Shown here piece after piece: positions 26,968 through 35,772 of a DNA stretch of 63,033 bases. The stretch spans positions 1-63,033 of the forward strand of contig PKCN01000405.1 of NCBI GenBank assembly GCA_002862205.1, read 5' to 3'. How positions within the stretch are numbered: the first letter of the stretch is position 1; each line of letters opens with the position of its first letter. Position numbers and translations under genes: made by a program. The notes beneath the pieces are model-generated. The model saw only the letters and a list, made by a program, of their open reading frames with translations. It made no database searches and was not told where the DNA came from. The DNA comes from Planctomycetaceae bacterium (GTDB lineage: Bacteria > Planctomycetota > Planctomycetia > Pirellulales > Pirellulaceae).

Positions 26968-28773
26968 TCAGAGTGGCCAAACCTGAGGTACCACCAGCAT
27001 CGTTACCATAAACACAATGATGCTCAATGGCAGTCCAAAGCGGACATAGTCAAAGAACCGATATCCACCAACACCGTAAACCATCAGATTGGTTTGGTAG
27101 CCAAATGGAGTAATAAAACTGGCAGAAGCAGCAATCATGACGGCAATCACAAAAGAGGTGGGATTGCAATCCAGGCCGGCGGCTGTCTCCAAGGCGATTG
27201 GAAACATCAGGACAGCGGAAGCATTGTTGGTGATTAATTCGGTGCAAAGCATGGTAGCCAAATAGACCGCCGCCAACGCCAACATCGGATTTTCACCTGC
27301 GATCCCCAGTAATCCTGTGGCAATCCCCTGTGCGGCCTGACTCTGTTCCATCGCCATCCCGATTCCAATCGCTGATCCGATCACGATCAGGACTGACCAG
27401 TCCACGCTACGTCTGGCTTCACCGGTCGTGCAACAACGAAAGGCGACCATGGCGACAGCTGCCAGTAATGCCGCAGTGAGAATCGAAATACTGGTGGTGG
27501 TAGCGGCCACAATCATGGCCAGCAGGATGGTGATAGAGATCCATGCTTTTTCTGGCCGTCGTACCGTCCCCTGTTCAACAGCACTGACGAGAAAGAAATC
27601 ACGTGATTCGCGGCGGCGGTGCAAGAATGACGGCGAGGCTTCAAGCAGTAACACATCTCCGACTTCCAACCGCACGTCTCCGAGTTTTCCGGTCAATCGT
27701 TTATCACCACGTGCGACGGCAACTACCGCAGCATTGTAGTGTGATCGAAACTTGCCTTCCCTGATGGTTTTGCCGAGCAAACCGCACCGCGTGCTGACGA
27801 CCGCTTCGACCAGGGTTCGTCGCCAGGCAGGTACTTCCAGTTTTCGAGCCTGATCGTCGGGGATGGTCAGACCCCGGATTTTCCTGAGATCAACGACACT
27901 CTCGAGTGCTCCGACCAGGATCAACACGTCGTCGGGTCTCAGTCGCTCATTCGGCTTTGCAGCCGCAATCACACCGTCTTCGCGTTGGATCTCGGCGATG
28001 TAAAGTCCTGGTAAATGTCGCAGTCCGGCGTCTTCGATACTGCGACCTACCAAAGGACCAGTCGGGTCGACTTGCATTTCGACGGTGTATTGCCGCGGGT
28101 CGTCACTGACACTGACCGCAGGACGCCGTTCTGGCAGCAGCCAGCGCGATGCAACCCTCATGTAGATCAAGCCAATGATTGTTGCCGGTAGTCCTACTGC
28201 AGCCGGCGAAAAGAAATTCAGCGGTTGAGTAATACTGCCATTGGCTATTGCTTGGGTATTCAGGTCAGCGATGATCAGGTTCGTGCTGGTACCGATCAAA
28301 GTGCACATGCCACCCAGAATGGCTGCATAGCTAAGAGGTAACAGCAGCCGGCTGGTACTGGCGGAAATGCGTTTAGCCAGATCATTGACAACGGGCATGA
28401 GCGCGACGACGACCGGCGTATTATTGAGAAAGCCACTCAATACGGCGACGGGGACAAACAACCGGGTCTGGGCCGCGGTCACGTTCTTCGCTTGATTGAG
28501 GAACCAGCCGGTGGCCAACTCCGTCCCGCCAGTGCATTCCAAGCCAGCAACGACAGCAAACAGAAGCGCGATTGTGATCAGGCCCTGATTTCCGAAACCG
28601 GCCACCGCCTGCTCGGGAGTTGGAAGTGCTTCTGATCCGGTAATGTTCTGGATTAAGACGAGAATTCCGAGACAAAACAGGGCCAAAAGATCAGTTGCCG
28701 CCAAGCGCAGCGCCAAGCCAGCCAGCAATATGCAGGCTACGGCGATGGTCAGCCATGCTTCCCAAGTATCCAA
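26968..28773 (-). CDS. SLC13/DASS-type anion transporter with two RCK_C domains
   Basis: The 601-residue membrane protein moves a di- or multivalent anion, coupled to sodium in characterised relatives. The first membrane half has FLNNTPVVVALMP (near 114-126) and GGMCTLIGTSTNLIIADL. The second half has LITNNASAVLMFPIALETA and ASASFITPFGYQTNLMVYG; these are the paired SNT-like binding loops. Between them, at about 210-390, are two TrkA_C/RCK_C-like domains (DVLILVGALES and DVLLLEASPSFL), which usually sense ligands. This architecture is common in sulfate or citrate permease relatives, and the substrate cannot be assigned. No operon partner beyond hrpA downstream. Confidence 0.9.
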   Translation of the reverse strand: MDTWEAWLTIAVACILLAGLALRLAATDLLALFCLGILVLIQNITGSEALPTPEQAVAGFGNQGLITIALLFAVVAGLECTGGTELATGWFLNQAKNVTAAQTRLFVPVAVLSGFLNNTPVVVALMPVVNDLAKRISASTSRLLLPLSYAAILGGMCTLIGTSTNLIIADLNTQAIANGSITQPLNFFSPAAVGLPATIIGLIYMRVASRWLLPERRPAVSVSDDPRQYTVEMQVDPTGPLVGRSIEDAGLRHLPGLYIAEIQREDGVIAAAKPNERLRPDDVLILVGALESVVDLRKIRGLTIPDDQARKLEVPAWRRTLVEAVVSTRCGLLGKTIREGKFRSHYNAAVVAVARGDKRLTGKLGDVRLEVGDVLLLEASPSFLHRRRESRDFFLVSAVEQGTVRRPEKAWISITILLAMIVAATTTSISILTAALLAAVAMVAFRCCTTGEARRSVDWSVLIVIGSAIGIGMAMEQSQAAQGIATGLLGIAGENPMLALAAVYLATMLCTELITNNASAVLMFPIALETAAGLDCNPTSFVIAVMIAASASFITPFGYQTNLMVYGVGGYRFFDYVRFGLPLSIIVFMVTMLVVPQVWPL

Positions 28774-29006
28774 AAATACGCCTTTTACGGTTTTCTCGAC
28801 GGTTTACTTTAAATAATTATGGCTAATTTGACTGCCCTGACAGCCTATCCACACCTGTCCGATATCGAACTGCTGCTCGCGGTGTCGTGAGCCTAATTTT
28901 GTCCCGCCTCACTCTGAATTACACTGCTGCCAACTGGTCGCAGGCATTTAGATTGCCCTGAGCCCGTTTTCCTTTCCCAGATTTCCTTGTTCCCATGACG
29001 TAATCG

Positions 29007-29243
29007 ATGAAAACCTTCAAGTCTTCGGGGCCGCTAATCATTGCCGGTCTCGTGCTACTGTTACTCATCCTGCATCAAGATAATTGGTTTTGGACAGATG
29101 CCACGCTTGTCTTTGGTTTCATACCCATCGCTCTTTTCTGGCATGCTTGCATTTCACTCGCGGCGGTAGCAACCTGGTTTCTGGCGACTCGAATTGCCTG
29201 GCCTCTGACCGATGAAATGGAAGACCACGAGGGAGGTGCGTGA
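29007..29243 (+). CDS. DUF3311 small membrane subunit beside symporter
   Basis: The 78-residue protein has two hydrophobic helices (about 10-23 and 47-66) around HQDNWFWTDATLVFGFIP, the DUF3311 signature. Such small proteins are found directly before sodium:solute symporters and may help their assembly. Its stop codon overlaps the symporter start as TGATG, which supports coupling. The ATG follows a region without a strong ribosome-binding site. Confidence 0.85.
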   Translation: MKTFKSSGPLIIAGLVLLLLILHQDNWFWTDATLVFGFIPIALFWHACISLAAVATWFLATRIAWPLTDEMEDHEGGA

Positions 29244-30838
29244 TGGATCATCCCGGATTACCCCAACTGGTCATTATTCTTATCTACCTCGGTTTGCTGC
29301 TTGCGTTAGGACTTTTTTCGAGCCGTTTATTCAAGGGAACCAAGGAAGATTATCAGGTAGCCAGTCACTCAATCGGTCCTTTCTTGCTGTTGATGAGTAT
29401 CTTCGGCACGACGATGACGGCGTTTGCACTGGTTGGCAGCAGTGGCGAGGCATTTCGTGAAGGAGTGGGTGTTTACGGCATGCTTGCCAGCAGCAGTGGG
29501 ATTCTACACTCACTCTGTTTTTTCCTGATTGGAGTCAAGGTTTGGAAGTTGGCCCGTCGTCACAAGTACACAACTCAAATCGAGTTCTTTCGTGATCGAC
29601 TCGATAGTGATTTTGTGGGTTACCTGCTGTTTCCAATTCTGGTTGGACTGGTGGTTCCCTACTTATTGATAGGGGTGATCAGCGGTGGTGCTGTTGTGCA
29701 GTCCCTGACTGCAGGCTTGGCACCTGACTTGCCACTTTTTCAGTCACTCGATGCGGAGGGTAATATCAATCGGGCTCTGCATGGGGGCATACCACCATGG
29801 TTGGGATCGATGGTGATTTGCATGGTTGTTCTGGCTTATGTGTTTTTTGGTGGCATGCGTGGCACAACCTGGGCAAACACATTTCAGACGTTGATCTTCA
29901 TGATTCTGGGTGTTGTCACTTTCTTTGTGATTGCAAACAAGTTGGGTGGGCAGGATTCCATTCTTGATAACCTCAGGACGCTTGCCAATTCGGTTCCGGA
30001 AGACAAGGTGACGCGTTCCGAAATGAGTAAGACCAAGTTCTTTACTTACCTTTTCATTCCGCTGTCAGTCGGGATGTTTCCGCATCTATTTCAGCATTGG
30101 ATGACGGCAAAGAGTTCCCATGCTTTCAAGTTGCCTGTGGTCTGTCATCCGTTCTTTATCATGATTGTCTGGGTTCCCTGTGTACTGGTCGGCATTTGGG
30201 CGACTGGTCTTCCTGCAGACATGCACTTGCCAGCGAACCCCAATACCATTCTGCCCTTCCTGGTGAAAACTCAGACTGGACCTGTTTTGGGAGGCTTCCT
30301 TGCCGCGGGTATTTTGGCAGCGATCATGTCAAGTTTGGATAGTCAATTCCTGTGCATTGGCACGATTTTCAATAACGATTTCGTCACCCATATCGCTGGA
30401 AAAGATCGATTCAGTGATCGACAGCAGGTGATGTTCACCCGGTTGTTCATCATTGGAATCGTAGCGTTGACCTATTGTCTCAGTCTTGGCAATGTGCGTA
30501 GCGTTTTCGCTCTCGGTGTCTGGTGCTTCAGTGGTTTCAGCGCGCTATTTCCGATCATTGTAGCCGCGTTGTATTGGCGTGGGTTGAGTGCGGCGGGTGC
30601 GATTAGCGGCGTGTTTGCAGCAATCACCAGTTGGTGCATTTTGTTCTACCAAGGCACCAAAGTACCGATTGAGCAGGGAGGTCTGAGCAAGTTTGTGCTG
30701 GAACTCCCGCTTGGTGGTGAAAGCTATGAGCTCATGCCAGTGGTTGCCATGATGTTAAGTTCGACCGTGACCATGATTGTGGTTTCGCTGATCACCGCGA
30801 AACCAAGCGAGGAAAAACTGGCAAAGTTCTTTGATTAG
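29243..30838 (+). CDS. sodium:solute symporter (SSS family)
   Basis: The 531-residue protein has about 13 membrane helices with SSS hallmarks: an early GTKEDYQVASHSIGPFLLLM segment (the loop after the first helix), GGMRGTTWANTFQTLIF (near 202-218, the family signature region) and AAIMSSLDSQFLCIGTIFNND. The substrate is probably a small organic solute and cannot be named. I chose the ATG at 29243, not the GTG three bases earlier, because GGGAGG then lies 6 bases upstream. It forms a pair with the DUF3311 gene. Confidence 0.92.
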   Translation: MDHPGLPQLVIILIYLGLLLALGLFSSRLFKGTKEDYQVASHSIGPFLLLMSIFGTTMTAFALVGSSGEAFREGVGVYGMLASSSGILHSLCFFLIGVKVWKLARRHKYTTQIEFFRDRLDSDFVGYLLFPILVGLVVPYLLIGVISGGAVVQSLTAGLAPDLPLFQSLDAEGNINRALHGGIPPWLGSMVICMVVLAYVFFGGMRGTTWANTFQTLIFMILGVVTFFVIANKLGGQDSILDNLRTLANSVPEDKVTRSEMSKTKFFTYLFIPLSVGMFPHLFQHWMTAKSSHAFKLPVVCHPFFIMIVWVPCVLVGIWATGLPADMHLPANPNTILPFLVKTQTGPVLGGFLAAGILAAIMSSLDSQFLCIGTIFNNDFVTHIAGKDRFSDRQQVMFTRLFIIGIVALTYCLSLGNVRSVFALGVWCFSGFSALFPIIVAALYWRGLSAAGAISGVFAAITSWCILFYQGTKVPIEQGGLSKFVLELPLGGESYELMPVVAMMLSSTVTMIVVSLITAKPSEEKLAKFFD

Positions 30839-30895
30839 CGCGTGCGGTTGCCAAATCCTGCTCACAGCGTTCAGCCTGTGTCGTGTGTTTTGACG

Positions 30896-30932
30896 GGACT
30901 TGCAGATTTTGGAGGACTTCGCAGATCTTGGA
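30896..30932. repeat. two tandem 18-19-bp repeats
   Basis: GGACTTGCAGATTTTGGA (30896-30913) and GGACTTCGCAGATCTTGGA (30914-30932) are adjacent, and a third begins as GGACCAGC. They lie just after the symporter stop, in the gap before the convergent CBM9-like gene. Confidence 0.65.
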
Positions 30933-30989
30933 GGACCAGCGGTTTCCCCCTGATCAGGTGATGGCGGGATGGTCAATGGATCCCGTTGA

Positions 30990-31655
30990 TCACTTGAGTT
31001 GCACTTTTCCAAAGGTAGAGGTGTCCTGCCACGAATCATCTTTGGTGTGGAACCATTTCGCGATAGCATCACGTTGTGCCCGGTCATGTTCATCATTGAC
31101 TTGAAATTCGATGCCCATGACGGTGCCGGCTTTCATGTCTGCTGCGTGGGTACGAATAGCCATTTCGACAATGTAGCCCTTCTTGTTCTTTAGCGTTGTC
31201 GCTTTGATGTCCGCTTCGTCGTAGCCCGTGCCCTGACCCGATATTTTGCCTTCGTAATTGACGCGGTACTGGGCATCATCAGCCTCGTAAGTTGTGGATC
31301 TGGCCAGATTTTGATCCAGAAACAGTTCGACCGAATCCTGAGCCCAATCGTCGCCAGCATCTGCTGATAATTCAGAGTCTTTGATGACCCACAAAGCGTA
31401 CAGGTGTCCATCGTCCCAAAGCAATCTTACGGTTGCTGTCGCCATGTCTTTGGAATCAATCTCCAGCGACTCAGTGATGGGTTGATTGACCATGTATTTC
31501 GGGCACGACTTCCAGATCTCATCCATTTTCGCGTCGAGTACGGGGGTTCCTTTTTTCGCAATGGCGACCCCTTTGAGTGGTTTGTTTTTTTGGTCCTGAG
31601 CCCATGTGTTTGTTGCGAAGGAAATGATGAGGCAGAAATACAAAAAACGAATCAT
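30990..31655 (-). CDS. secreted CBM9-like carbohydrate-binding domain protein
   Basis: The 221-residue protein has a signal peptide (MIRFLYFCLIISFATNTWAQ) and then a family 9 carbohydrate-binding-like domain. Supporting segments are DAKMDEIWKSCP near 43, TVRLLWDDGHLYALWVIKDSE near 75, DSVELFLDQN near 107 and GYIVEMAIR near 158. In planctomycetes such stand-alone domains are common, often in glycan-utilisation loci; here no glycoside hydrolase is near. It is convergent with the symporter gene and is transcribed alone. Confidence 0.85.
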   Translation of the reverse strand: MIRFLYFCLIISFATNTWAQDQKNKPLKGVAIAKKGTPVLDAKMDEIWKSCPKYMVNQPITESLEIDSKDMATATVRLLWDDGHLYALWVIKDSELSADAGDDWAQDSVELFLDQNLARSTTYEADDAQYRVNYEGKISGQGTGYDEADIKATTLKNKKGYIVEMAIRTHAADMKAGTVMGIEFQVNDEHDRAQRDAIAKWFHTKDDSWQDTSTFGKVQLK

Positions 31656-31747
31656 ATCTGGTTTGTGCTGTTTAGGAGGTGTGGTTTTAATTTCAGTGAG
31701 CCGGATTTGTAAATTGACTTGTCAGTGTAATCCAAGTGTGTGGTTAT

Positions 31748-31784
31748 AAAAAAAGACGGCGAGCAGATTTATCTGCTCGCCGTC
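31748..31784 (-). terminator. intrinsic terminator of the DPF-repeat TPR gene
   Basis: A 14-bp perfect inverted repeat (GACGGCGAGCAGAT at 31755-31768 and its complement at 31771-31784) is followed on the minus strand by seven T residues (plus-strand A-run 31748-31754). It lies about 40 bases past the stop codon. Confidence 0.92.
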
Positions 31785-31824
31785 CATTTCTGTTTTTGAC
31801 TCGATTGCCTGGGCCAAGGAGAGA

Positions 31825-32697
31825 TCAATTCCCGAAGGGATCGCTACCTCCAAATGGGTCCGCTCCACCACCGCCGCCGAAGGGATCAGCACCACCAGCG
31901 GGAGCCGCTCCACCACCACCGCCAAAGGGATCAGCACCACCAGCGGGAGCCGCTCCACCACCGCCGCCAAAGGGATCAGCACCACCGGCCGGAGCCGCTC
32001 CACCACCGCCGCCGAAGGGATTCTTACCAGTACCCGGGGCCGCTCCACCAGCCGCGGCCGTCGGTTTGTCAGCGAATGGTTCTTTCATGGCATCTGCCAG
32101 AACATCATCATTCCCCATTTTCTTGGTTTCACCTTGTCCGAGGTCGCCTGAAGCAAATGGGTTGGTTGCAGTTGGCGGTTTTGGTGGTGGTCCTACGGGC
32201 CGAGGTCGTACGCGAGGAGCGGGTTTGACGGCTGCCGAATTTTCAGGCGTTGCTCGGATCTCACCATAACGTTGAATGGATCTTGCGTTGGCTTCGGCTA
32301 ATGCTTTGATCCGTGCGGTTTGGCGAATTTGCTCCAGCTTGAGTCGACCATTACCTTGAAATCTGGCAAGTGAACGACCGATGGAGGGATTTGGTCCGCC
32401 TAGAGCTTCGATGATAGCACCGGCCTGCCAGTCCTTCTCCGCTTCTTCAGGGCGTCCGGAAACATAGTTGACGATTCCACGGTAGTAGTAGACACGTGGA
32501 TCTCGGCTACCGTTATCGATAGCGAGAGAAAAGAAATTGAGGGCATCACTAAGTCGGCCGCTGTTGTAGGCGTGCACGCCTTGGCCGTAGGTTTCGGCCA
32601 AGATAGCGGTTTGATTTTGCGCCGACGCGGAATTGGCATTCAAGCTGCCAAGAGCCGCTAATGTGACTGCAAAGATGGTCAATGCGTATGTTTTCAT
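31825..32697 (-). CDS. secreted TPR protein with NPF/DPF glycine-rich tail
   Basis: I cannot name this 290-residue protein. It has a signal peptide (about 1-26, ending ANSASAQ) and a TPR-like region at 30-100 (AYNSGRLSDALNFFSLAI, then RVYYYRGIVNYVSGRPEEAE). A basic helical stretch follows at 115-150, then a Pro-rich linker. The last 65 residues are Gly/Ala/Pro-rich with five Asp-Pro-Phe and one Asn-Pro-Phe spaced 7 to 15 residues apart; a second Asn-Pro-Phe lies in the linker. The tail comes from 45-bp DNA repeats. Such tails are flexible and might carry short binding motifs. A strong terminator follows. It is transcribed alone. Confidence 0.75.
   Translation of the reverse strand: MKTYALTIFAVTLAALGSLNANSASAQNQTAILAETYGQGVHAYNSGRLSDALNFFSLAIDNGSRDPRVYYYRGIVNYVSGRPEEAEKDWQAGAIIEALGGPNPSIGRSLARFQGNGRLKLEQIRQTARIKALAEANARSIQRYGEIRATPENSAAVKPAPRVRPRPVGPPPKPPTATNPFASGDLGQGETKKMGNDDVLADAMKEPFADKPTAAAGGAAPGTGKNPFGGGGGAAPAGGADPFGGGGGAAPAGGADPFGGGGGAAPAGGADPFGGGGGADPFGGSDPFGN
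31861..32017 (-). repeat. 45-bp in-frame tandem repeats, three copies plus partial
   Basis: Three full 45-bp units (31861-31905, 31906-31950, 31951-31995) and a partial fourth encode a 15-residue unit with five Gly, Ala-Ala-Pro-Ala-Gly-Gly-Ala and Asp-Pro-Phe. Copies differ at a few third positions and one Ala codon context, so the array is recent. Confidence 0.93.
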
Positions 32698-32984
32698 CGC
32701 GGAAGCATCCTCCCCCAGAAAGATGTAGAGCGGGCGACAGACTGACTACGGTTTCGTGAGTACAGCAGGCAGTGGGCCCAGAAAAGTTGAGTTGATCGAT
32801 CATCCAAACTGTAATCTTGGGAATGGCTGACGGCAAACGTTTTTCGGCAGGATCTCCGTTGATGCGTCCAATCAATTGTGCCATGTGGTGGGGTTATGAC
32901 GTCACCCGTGACTTCAAATGCTGGTTGGGCTGGCTGGGTGGCTTGACTGACGCTGCTTGCTTCGGAGCCGCTTCTGGGCCAGCC

Positions 32985-34124
32985 TCATTCAATCCAGCCA
33001 CCTCCCAGAACGCGTGTTTCGTCGTAAACAACGGCTGCTTGCCCGGGAGCAACAGCGAATTGTGGCTCATCAAATTCCGCAGAAAAACGGGTCTGATCGT
33101 TGGGATTGACGACGATTTGAGCAGGTTGTGGTGGTGCGTTGTAGCGTATTTGCACAGAAACTTGCCGGGGCAGGTCCTGTGGCTCGACCAGCCAATTTGC
33201 CTCATTGGCCGAGAGTCCCGGCTTGGCGAGCTGCTCTTTTGAGCCAATCACGACCTGATTGGTTTCGGGATTGATTTCGGTCACAAAGAAAGGTGTACCC
33301 ATGGCTACTCCTAGTCCCCTACGTTGTCCGATCGTGAAAGCTTCATAGCCAGCATGTTGGCCGACAATTTCGCCGTCTGTGGTAACAATTTCGCCGCTGG
33401 TGTGGGCAGATTTCTCGGGTTCCCTGGCTCGAACGAAATCACTGTGATGGCCTTGGGTGACGAAGCAGATCTCCTGACTATCTTTTTTACCCGCAACTCC
33501 CAGCCCCAGTTCTTCAGCGATTTCCCGGATCCTGGGTTTCTCGAATCCCCCCACCGGCAGGAGCATTCTGGGAAGCAAGTCAGGTCGAATGCCAAAGAGC
33601 GCATAGGACTGATCTTTTGCGGAATCGAGTCCTCGATGAAGTTCGTGGGAGTCAGAATTCCCGCTAATTGAGACTTTTCGGGCGTAGTGCCCTGTGGCGA
33701 CGAATTCAGCGTCAACGCCATCGGCATAGTCGAAAAGTCGTCCAAACTTGATCCATTGATTACATCTCACGCAGGGATTGGGGGTGCGACCATGCAGGTA
33801 ATCGTCCACGAAGTAGTCAACGATTCGGCGAAAATCTTCCTGCAGATCAAGCGCATAGAAGGGAATATTCATTCGCGAGGCAACGCGTCTGGCGTCAGCC
33901 GCATCGGAAGCTGTGCAGCAACCCTGTTTATGATCGGCTCTTCCTTGCGCCATTGCACCGAGCACGGGAAGGCTGGGTTTTCCATCTTCAACTCGACAAG
34001 CTTGGCTGGATTCCTCACCATGCCGCATGAATACCCCAATCACTTCGTGACCGGATTCCAATAGCAGGTGTGCAGCGACGCTTGAATCAACGCCTCCACT
34101 CATCGCGAGAACGACTCGGGCCAT
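32985..34124 (-). CDS. mnmA: tRNA-specific 2-thiouridylase
   Basis: The 379-residue enzyme thiolates U34 of tRNA(Lys/Glu/Gln) using ATP and a persulfide sulfur. The PP-loop SGGVDSS is at 9-15. The two catalytic cysteines are Cys118 in NPCVRCN and Cys220 in SQEICFV. TGHYARK and the C-terminal beta-barrel (GQRRGLG, VIGSKEQL) also fit. Relative to E. coli MnmA (368 residues), residues 37-68 hold a longer loop with a Cys pair near the end (GCCTASD). The desulfurase at 10.7 kb could supply sulfur, which is not proven. A GGAG lies about 12 bases before the ATG. It is divergent from prfB. Confidence 0.95.
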   Translation of the reverse strand: MARVVLAMSGGVDSSVAAHLLLESGHEVIGVFMRHGEESSQACRVEDGKPSLPVLGAMAQGRADHKQGCCTASDAADARRVASRMNIPFYALDLQEDFRRIVDYFVDDYLHGRTPNPCVRCNQWIKFGRLFDYADGVDAEFVATGHYARKVSISGNSDSHELHRGLDSAKDQSYALFGIRPDLLPRMLLPVGGFEKPRIREIAEELGLGVAGKKDSQEICFVTQGHHSDFVRAREPEKSAHTSGEIVTTDGEIVGQHAGYEAFTIGQRRGLGVAMGTPFFVTEINPETNQVVIGSKEQLAKPGLSANEANWLVEPQDLPRQVSVQIRYNAPPQPAQIVVNPNDQTRFSAEFDEPQFAVAPGQAAVVYDETRVLGGGWIE

Positions 34125-34264
34125 GTATATTTCAACTCCGGTGAGTGGTCATGCTTAGCCCCCGTCGACGCCGAGTCGGGGGGGCAGTCGCCATTCATCT
34201 GATTTCGAATGCCGACGCTACCGAAATCCTACCCCACATCATACGCATGGAGACCGTGACGAGA

Positions 34265-35381
34265 ATGGATGCCGAATTGGTTAACCGCAGTAATGAGATT
34301 CACGAGCGCCTGAAACAGCTTGGAGACTCTCTTTGACTACGCTTCCAAACAGGAAGAAATCAAGAAAATTGAAGTGAAGATGGGTGATCCGGGGTTTTGG
34401 GACGACAATGAGTCGGCACAAAAAACGGTATCCGAACTCAAATCACTCAAAGCCATTGTCGGTCCGATGGATGAACTGACGTCGTCGGTTGAGGATCTCG
34501 CTGCGCTGTTTGAAATGGCAGAAGAGGATGAGTCGATTGCCGAGGAGGTGACGAGTGAGATTGTCCGGCTGGAAAAAATCCTCGAGGAACTTGAACTCAA
34601 AGCTCTTCTCAATGGCCCCAATGATTCCGCCGGCGCTATCCTATCGATCAATGCCCGCGATGGGGGAACAGATGCCAACGATTGGGCAGATATGATGTTG
34701 CGGATGTATTCCGCCTGGGCTGTCAGTGAGGGATACAGCATCGATTTGTTGGACCGGCAGGAAAATGAAGAAGCCGGCATCAATCATGCTTCGATTGCCG
34801 TTCGTGGACCAATGGCTTATGGCTACCTGAAAGGTGAAGAGGGCATGCATCGGTTGGTAAGGATCAGCCCTTTCAATAGTGAGGGAAAACGGCAAACCAG
34901 CTTTGCGGCGATAAGTGTGTCACCAGAGATTGATGATTCGATAGAAATCGATATTGAAGAGAAAGATGTCAGGGAAGATCGTTATCGTGCGGGAGGAGCG
35001 GGTGGTCAGCATGTCAATAAAACCGACAGCGCGATCAGACTCACGCACATCCCAACCAACACCGTTGTTCAGTGCCAAAATGAACGCAGCCAACATCAGA
35101 ACAGAGCGACGGCATGGAAGATGTTGAGAGCCAAAATGGCCCGCATAGAAGAAGAGAGGCGTGAAGCGGAGGAAGCAAAGAAATATGAAACCCAAGCCCG
35201 CACCGGGTTTGGAAGTCAAATCCGTAATTATTTCCTGCATCCTGACCAACGAGTCAAGGATTCCCGAACAGGTCACTATGTCGGCAACTTCAACAGTGTG
35301 CTGGACGGGAGTGAGCTGCAGGGGTTTTTTGATGCGTTTTTGCGTCTGAAAGCCGGAAAGGTAGAGAAGGACTCGTCCTAG
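34265..35381 (+). CDS. prfB: peptide chain release factor 2, +1 programmed frameshift
   Basis: RF2 recognises UGA and UAA and triggers peptide release. The gene is in two frames: codons 1-23 run from ATG 34265 to the CTT at 34331-34333, then an in-frame TGA. Translation resumes in the +1 frame at GAC (34335), giving 371 residues in all (E. coli 365). Downstream are the RF2-specific Ser-Pro-Phe (RISPFNSEGKR) and the catalytic Gly-Gly-Gln in RAGGAGGQHVNKTDSA. The first frame is open back to a GTG at 34145; an ATG at 34247 is also possible, and I prefer 34265 because the residues before it are not RF2-like. It is divergent from mnmA, with a 140-base gap. Confidence 0.95.
34322..34337 (+). promoter_or_regulatory. 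prfB programmed +1 frameshift site
   Basis: The slippery CTT TGA C is at 34331-34337, identical in its core to the E. coli prfB site. An internal Shine-Dalgarno-like GGAG (34322-34325) lies 5 bases before the CTT; E. coli has a stronger AGGGGG 3 bases before. Low RF2 should favour the shift and thus autoregulate RF2. Confidence 0.93.
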
Positions 35382-35772
35382 TTGGCGTCAAGGATCCAAC
35401 GAGTGGTAAACGAGTGAACCATTCGATCGTGATCAAAAGGATTCCTACTGCAGTCCTGATGAGGTCAGTGACGCAAAGTTGACGGCCAAGAGAGGAAGCT
35501 GGTGAAAGTGGATTGGGCGTGGACTGTTCATGTGAGCGTTTGCTGTGGCTGGATTGCTCTTTTCTGGAACGTCAATATGCGACGTGTGCTTGCGATCAAC
35601 CTGAACTCTTCGCAAGCATCACCCACGTCCTCGTCTGTAGAAACAGGGGCCGAATCAGCGACTGATTCGACTCTGAGTCCATGAGAATCCTGGCAGCGGG
35701 AACAAGAGAGCCAGATTTCCCCTGCCGGGGCAGTCGTTCGTGTCGTTCTTCGGTTGCAGCACCCAGATTCTC
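35382..35772. other. 391-base gap, no confident gene
   Basis: The gap lies between convergent prfB and the coiled-coil gene. One short plus-strand frame (35502-35684, 60 residues, GTG start with AGGAAG just upstream, one weak hydrophobic stretch and a Ser/Thr-rich tail) is possible, but nothing else supports it. No strong terminator hairpin is visible. Confidence 0.5.

Noticed and set aside
28845-28853. CTATCCACA, one mismatch from a DnaA box
   Set aside because: It is a single match between transporter genes, far from dnaA, and expected by chance in 63 kb.
31736-32269. Plus-strand Pro-rich frame of 177 residues
   Set aside because: It is antisense to the Gly-rich DPF repeats and includes the terminator hairpin of that gene.
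35502-35684. 60-residue plus-strand frame with a possible ribosome-binding site
   Set aside because: GTG start, weak hydrophobic stretch, no family likeness; too little support to list as a gene.
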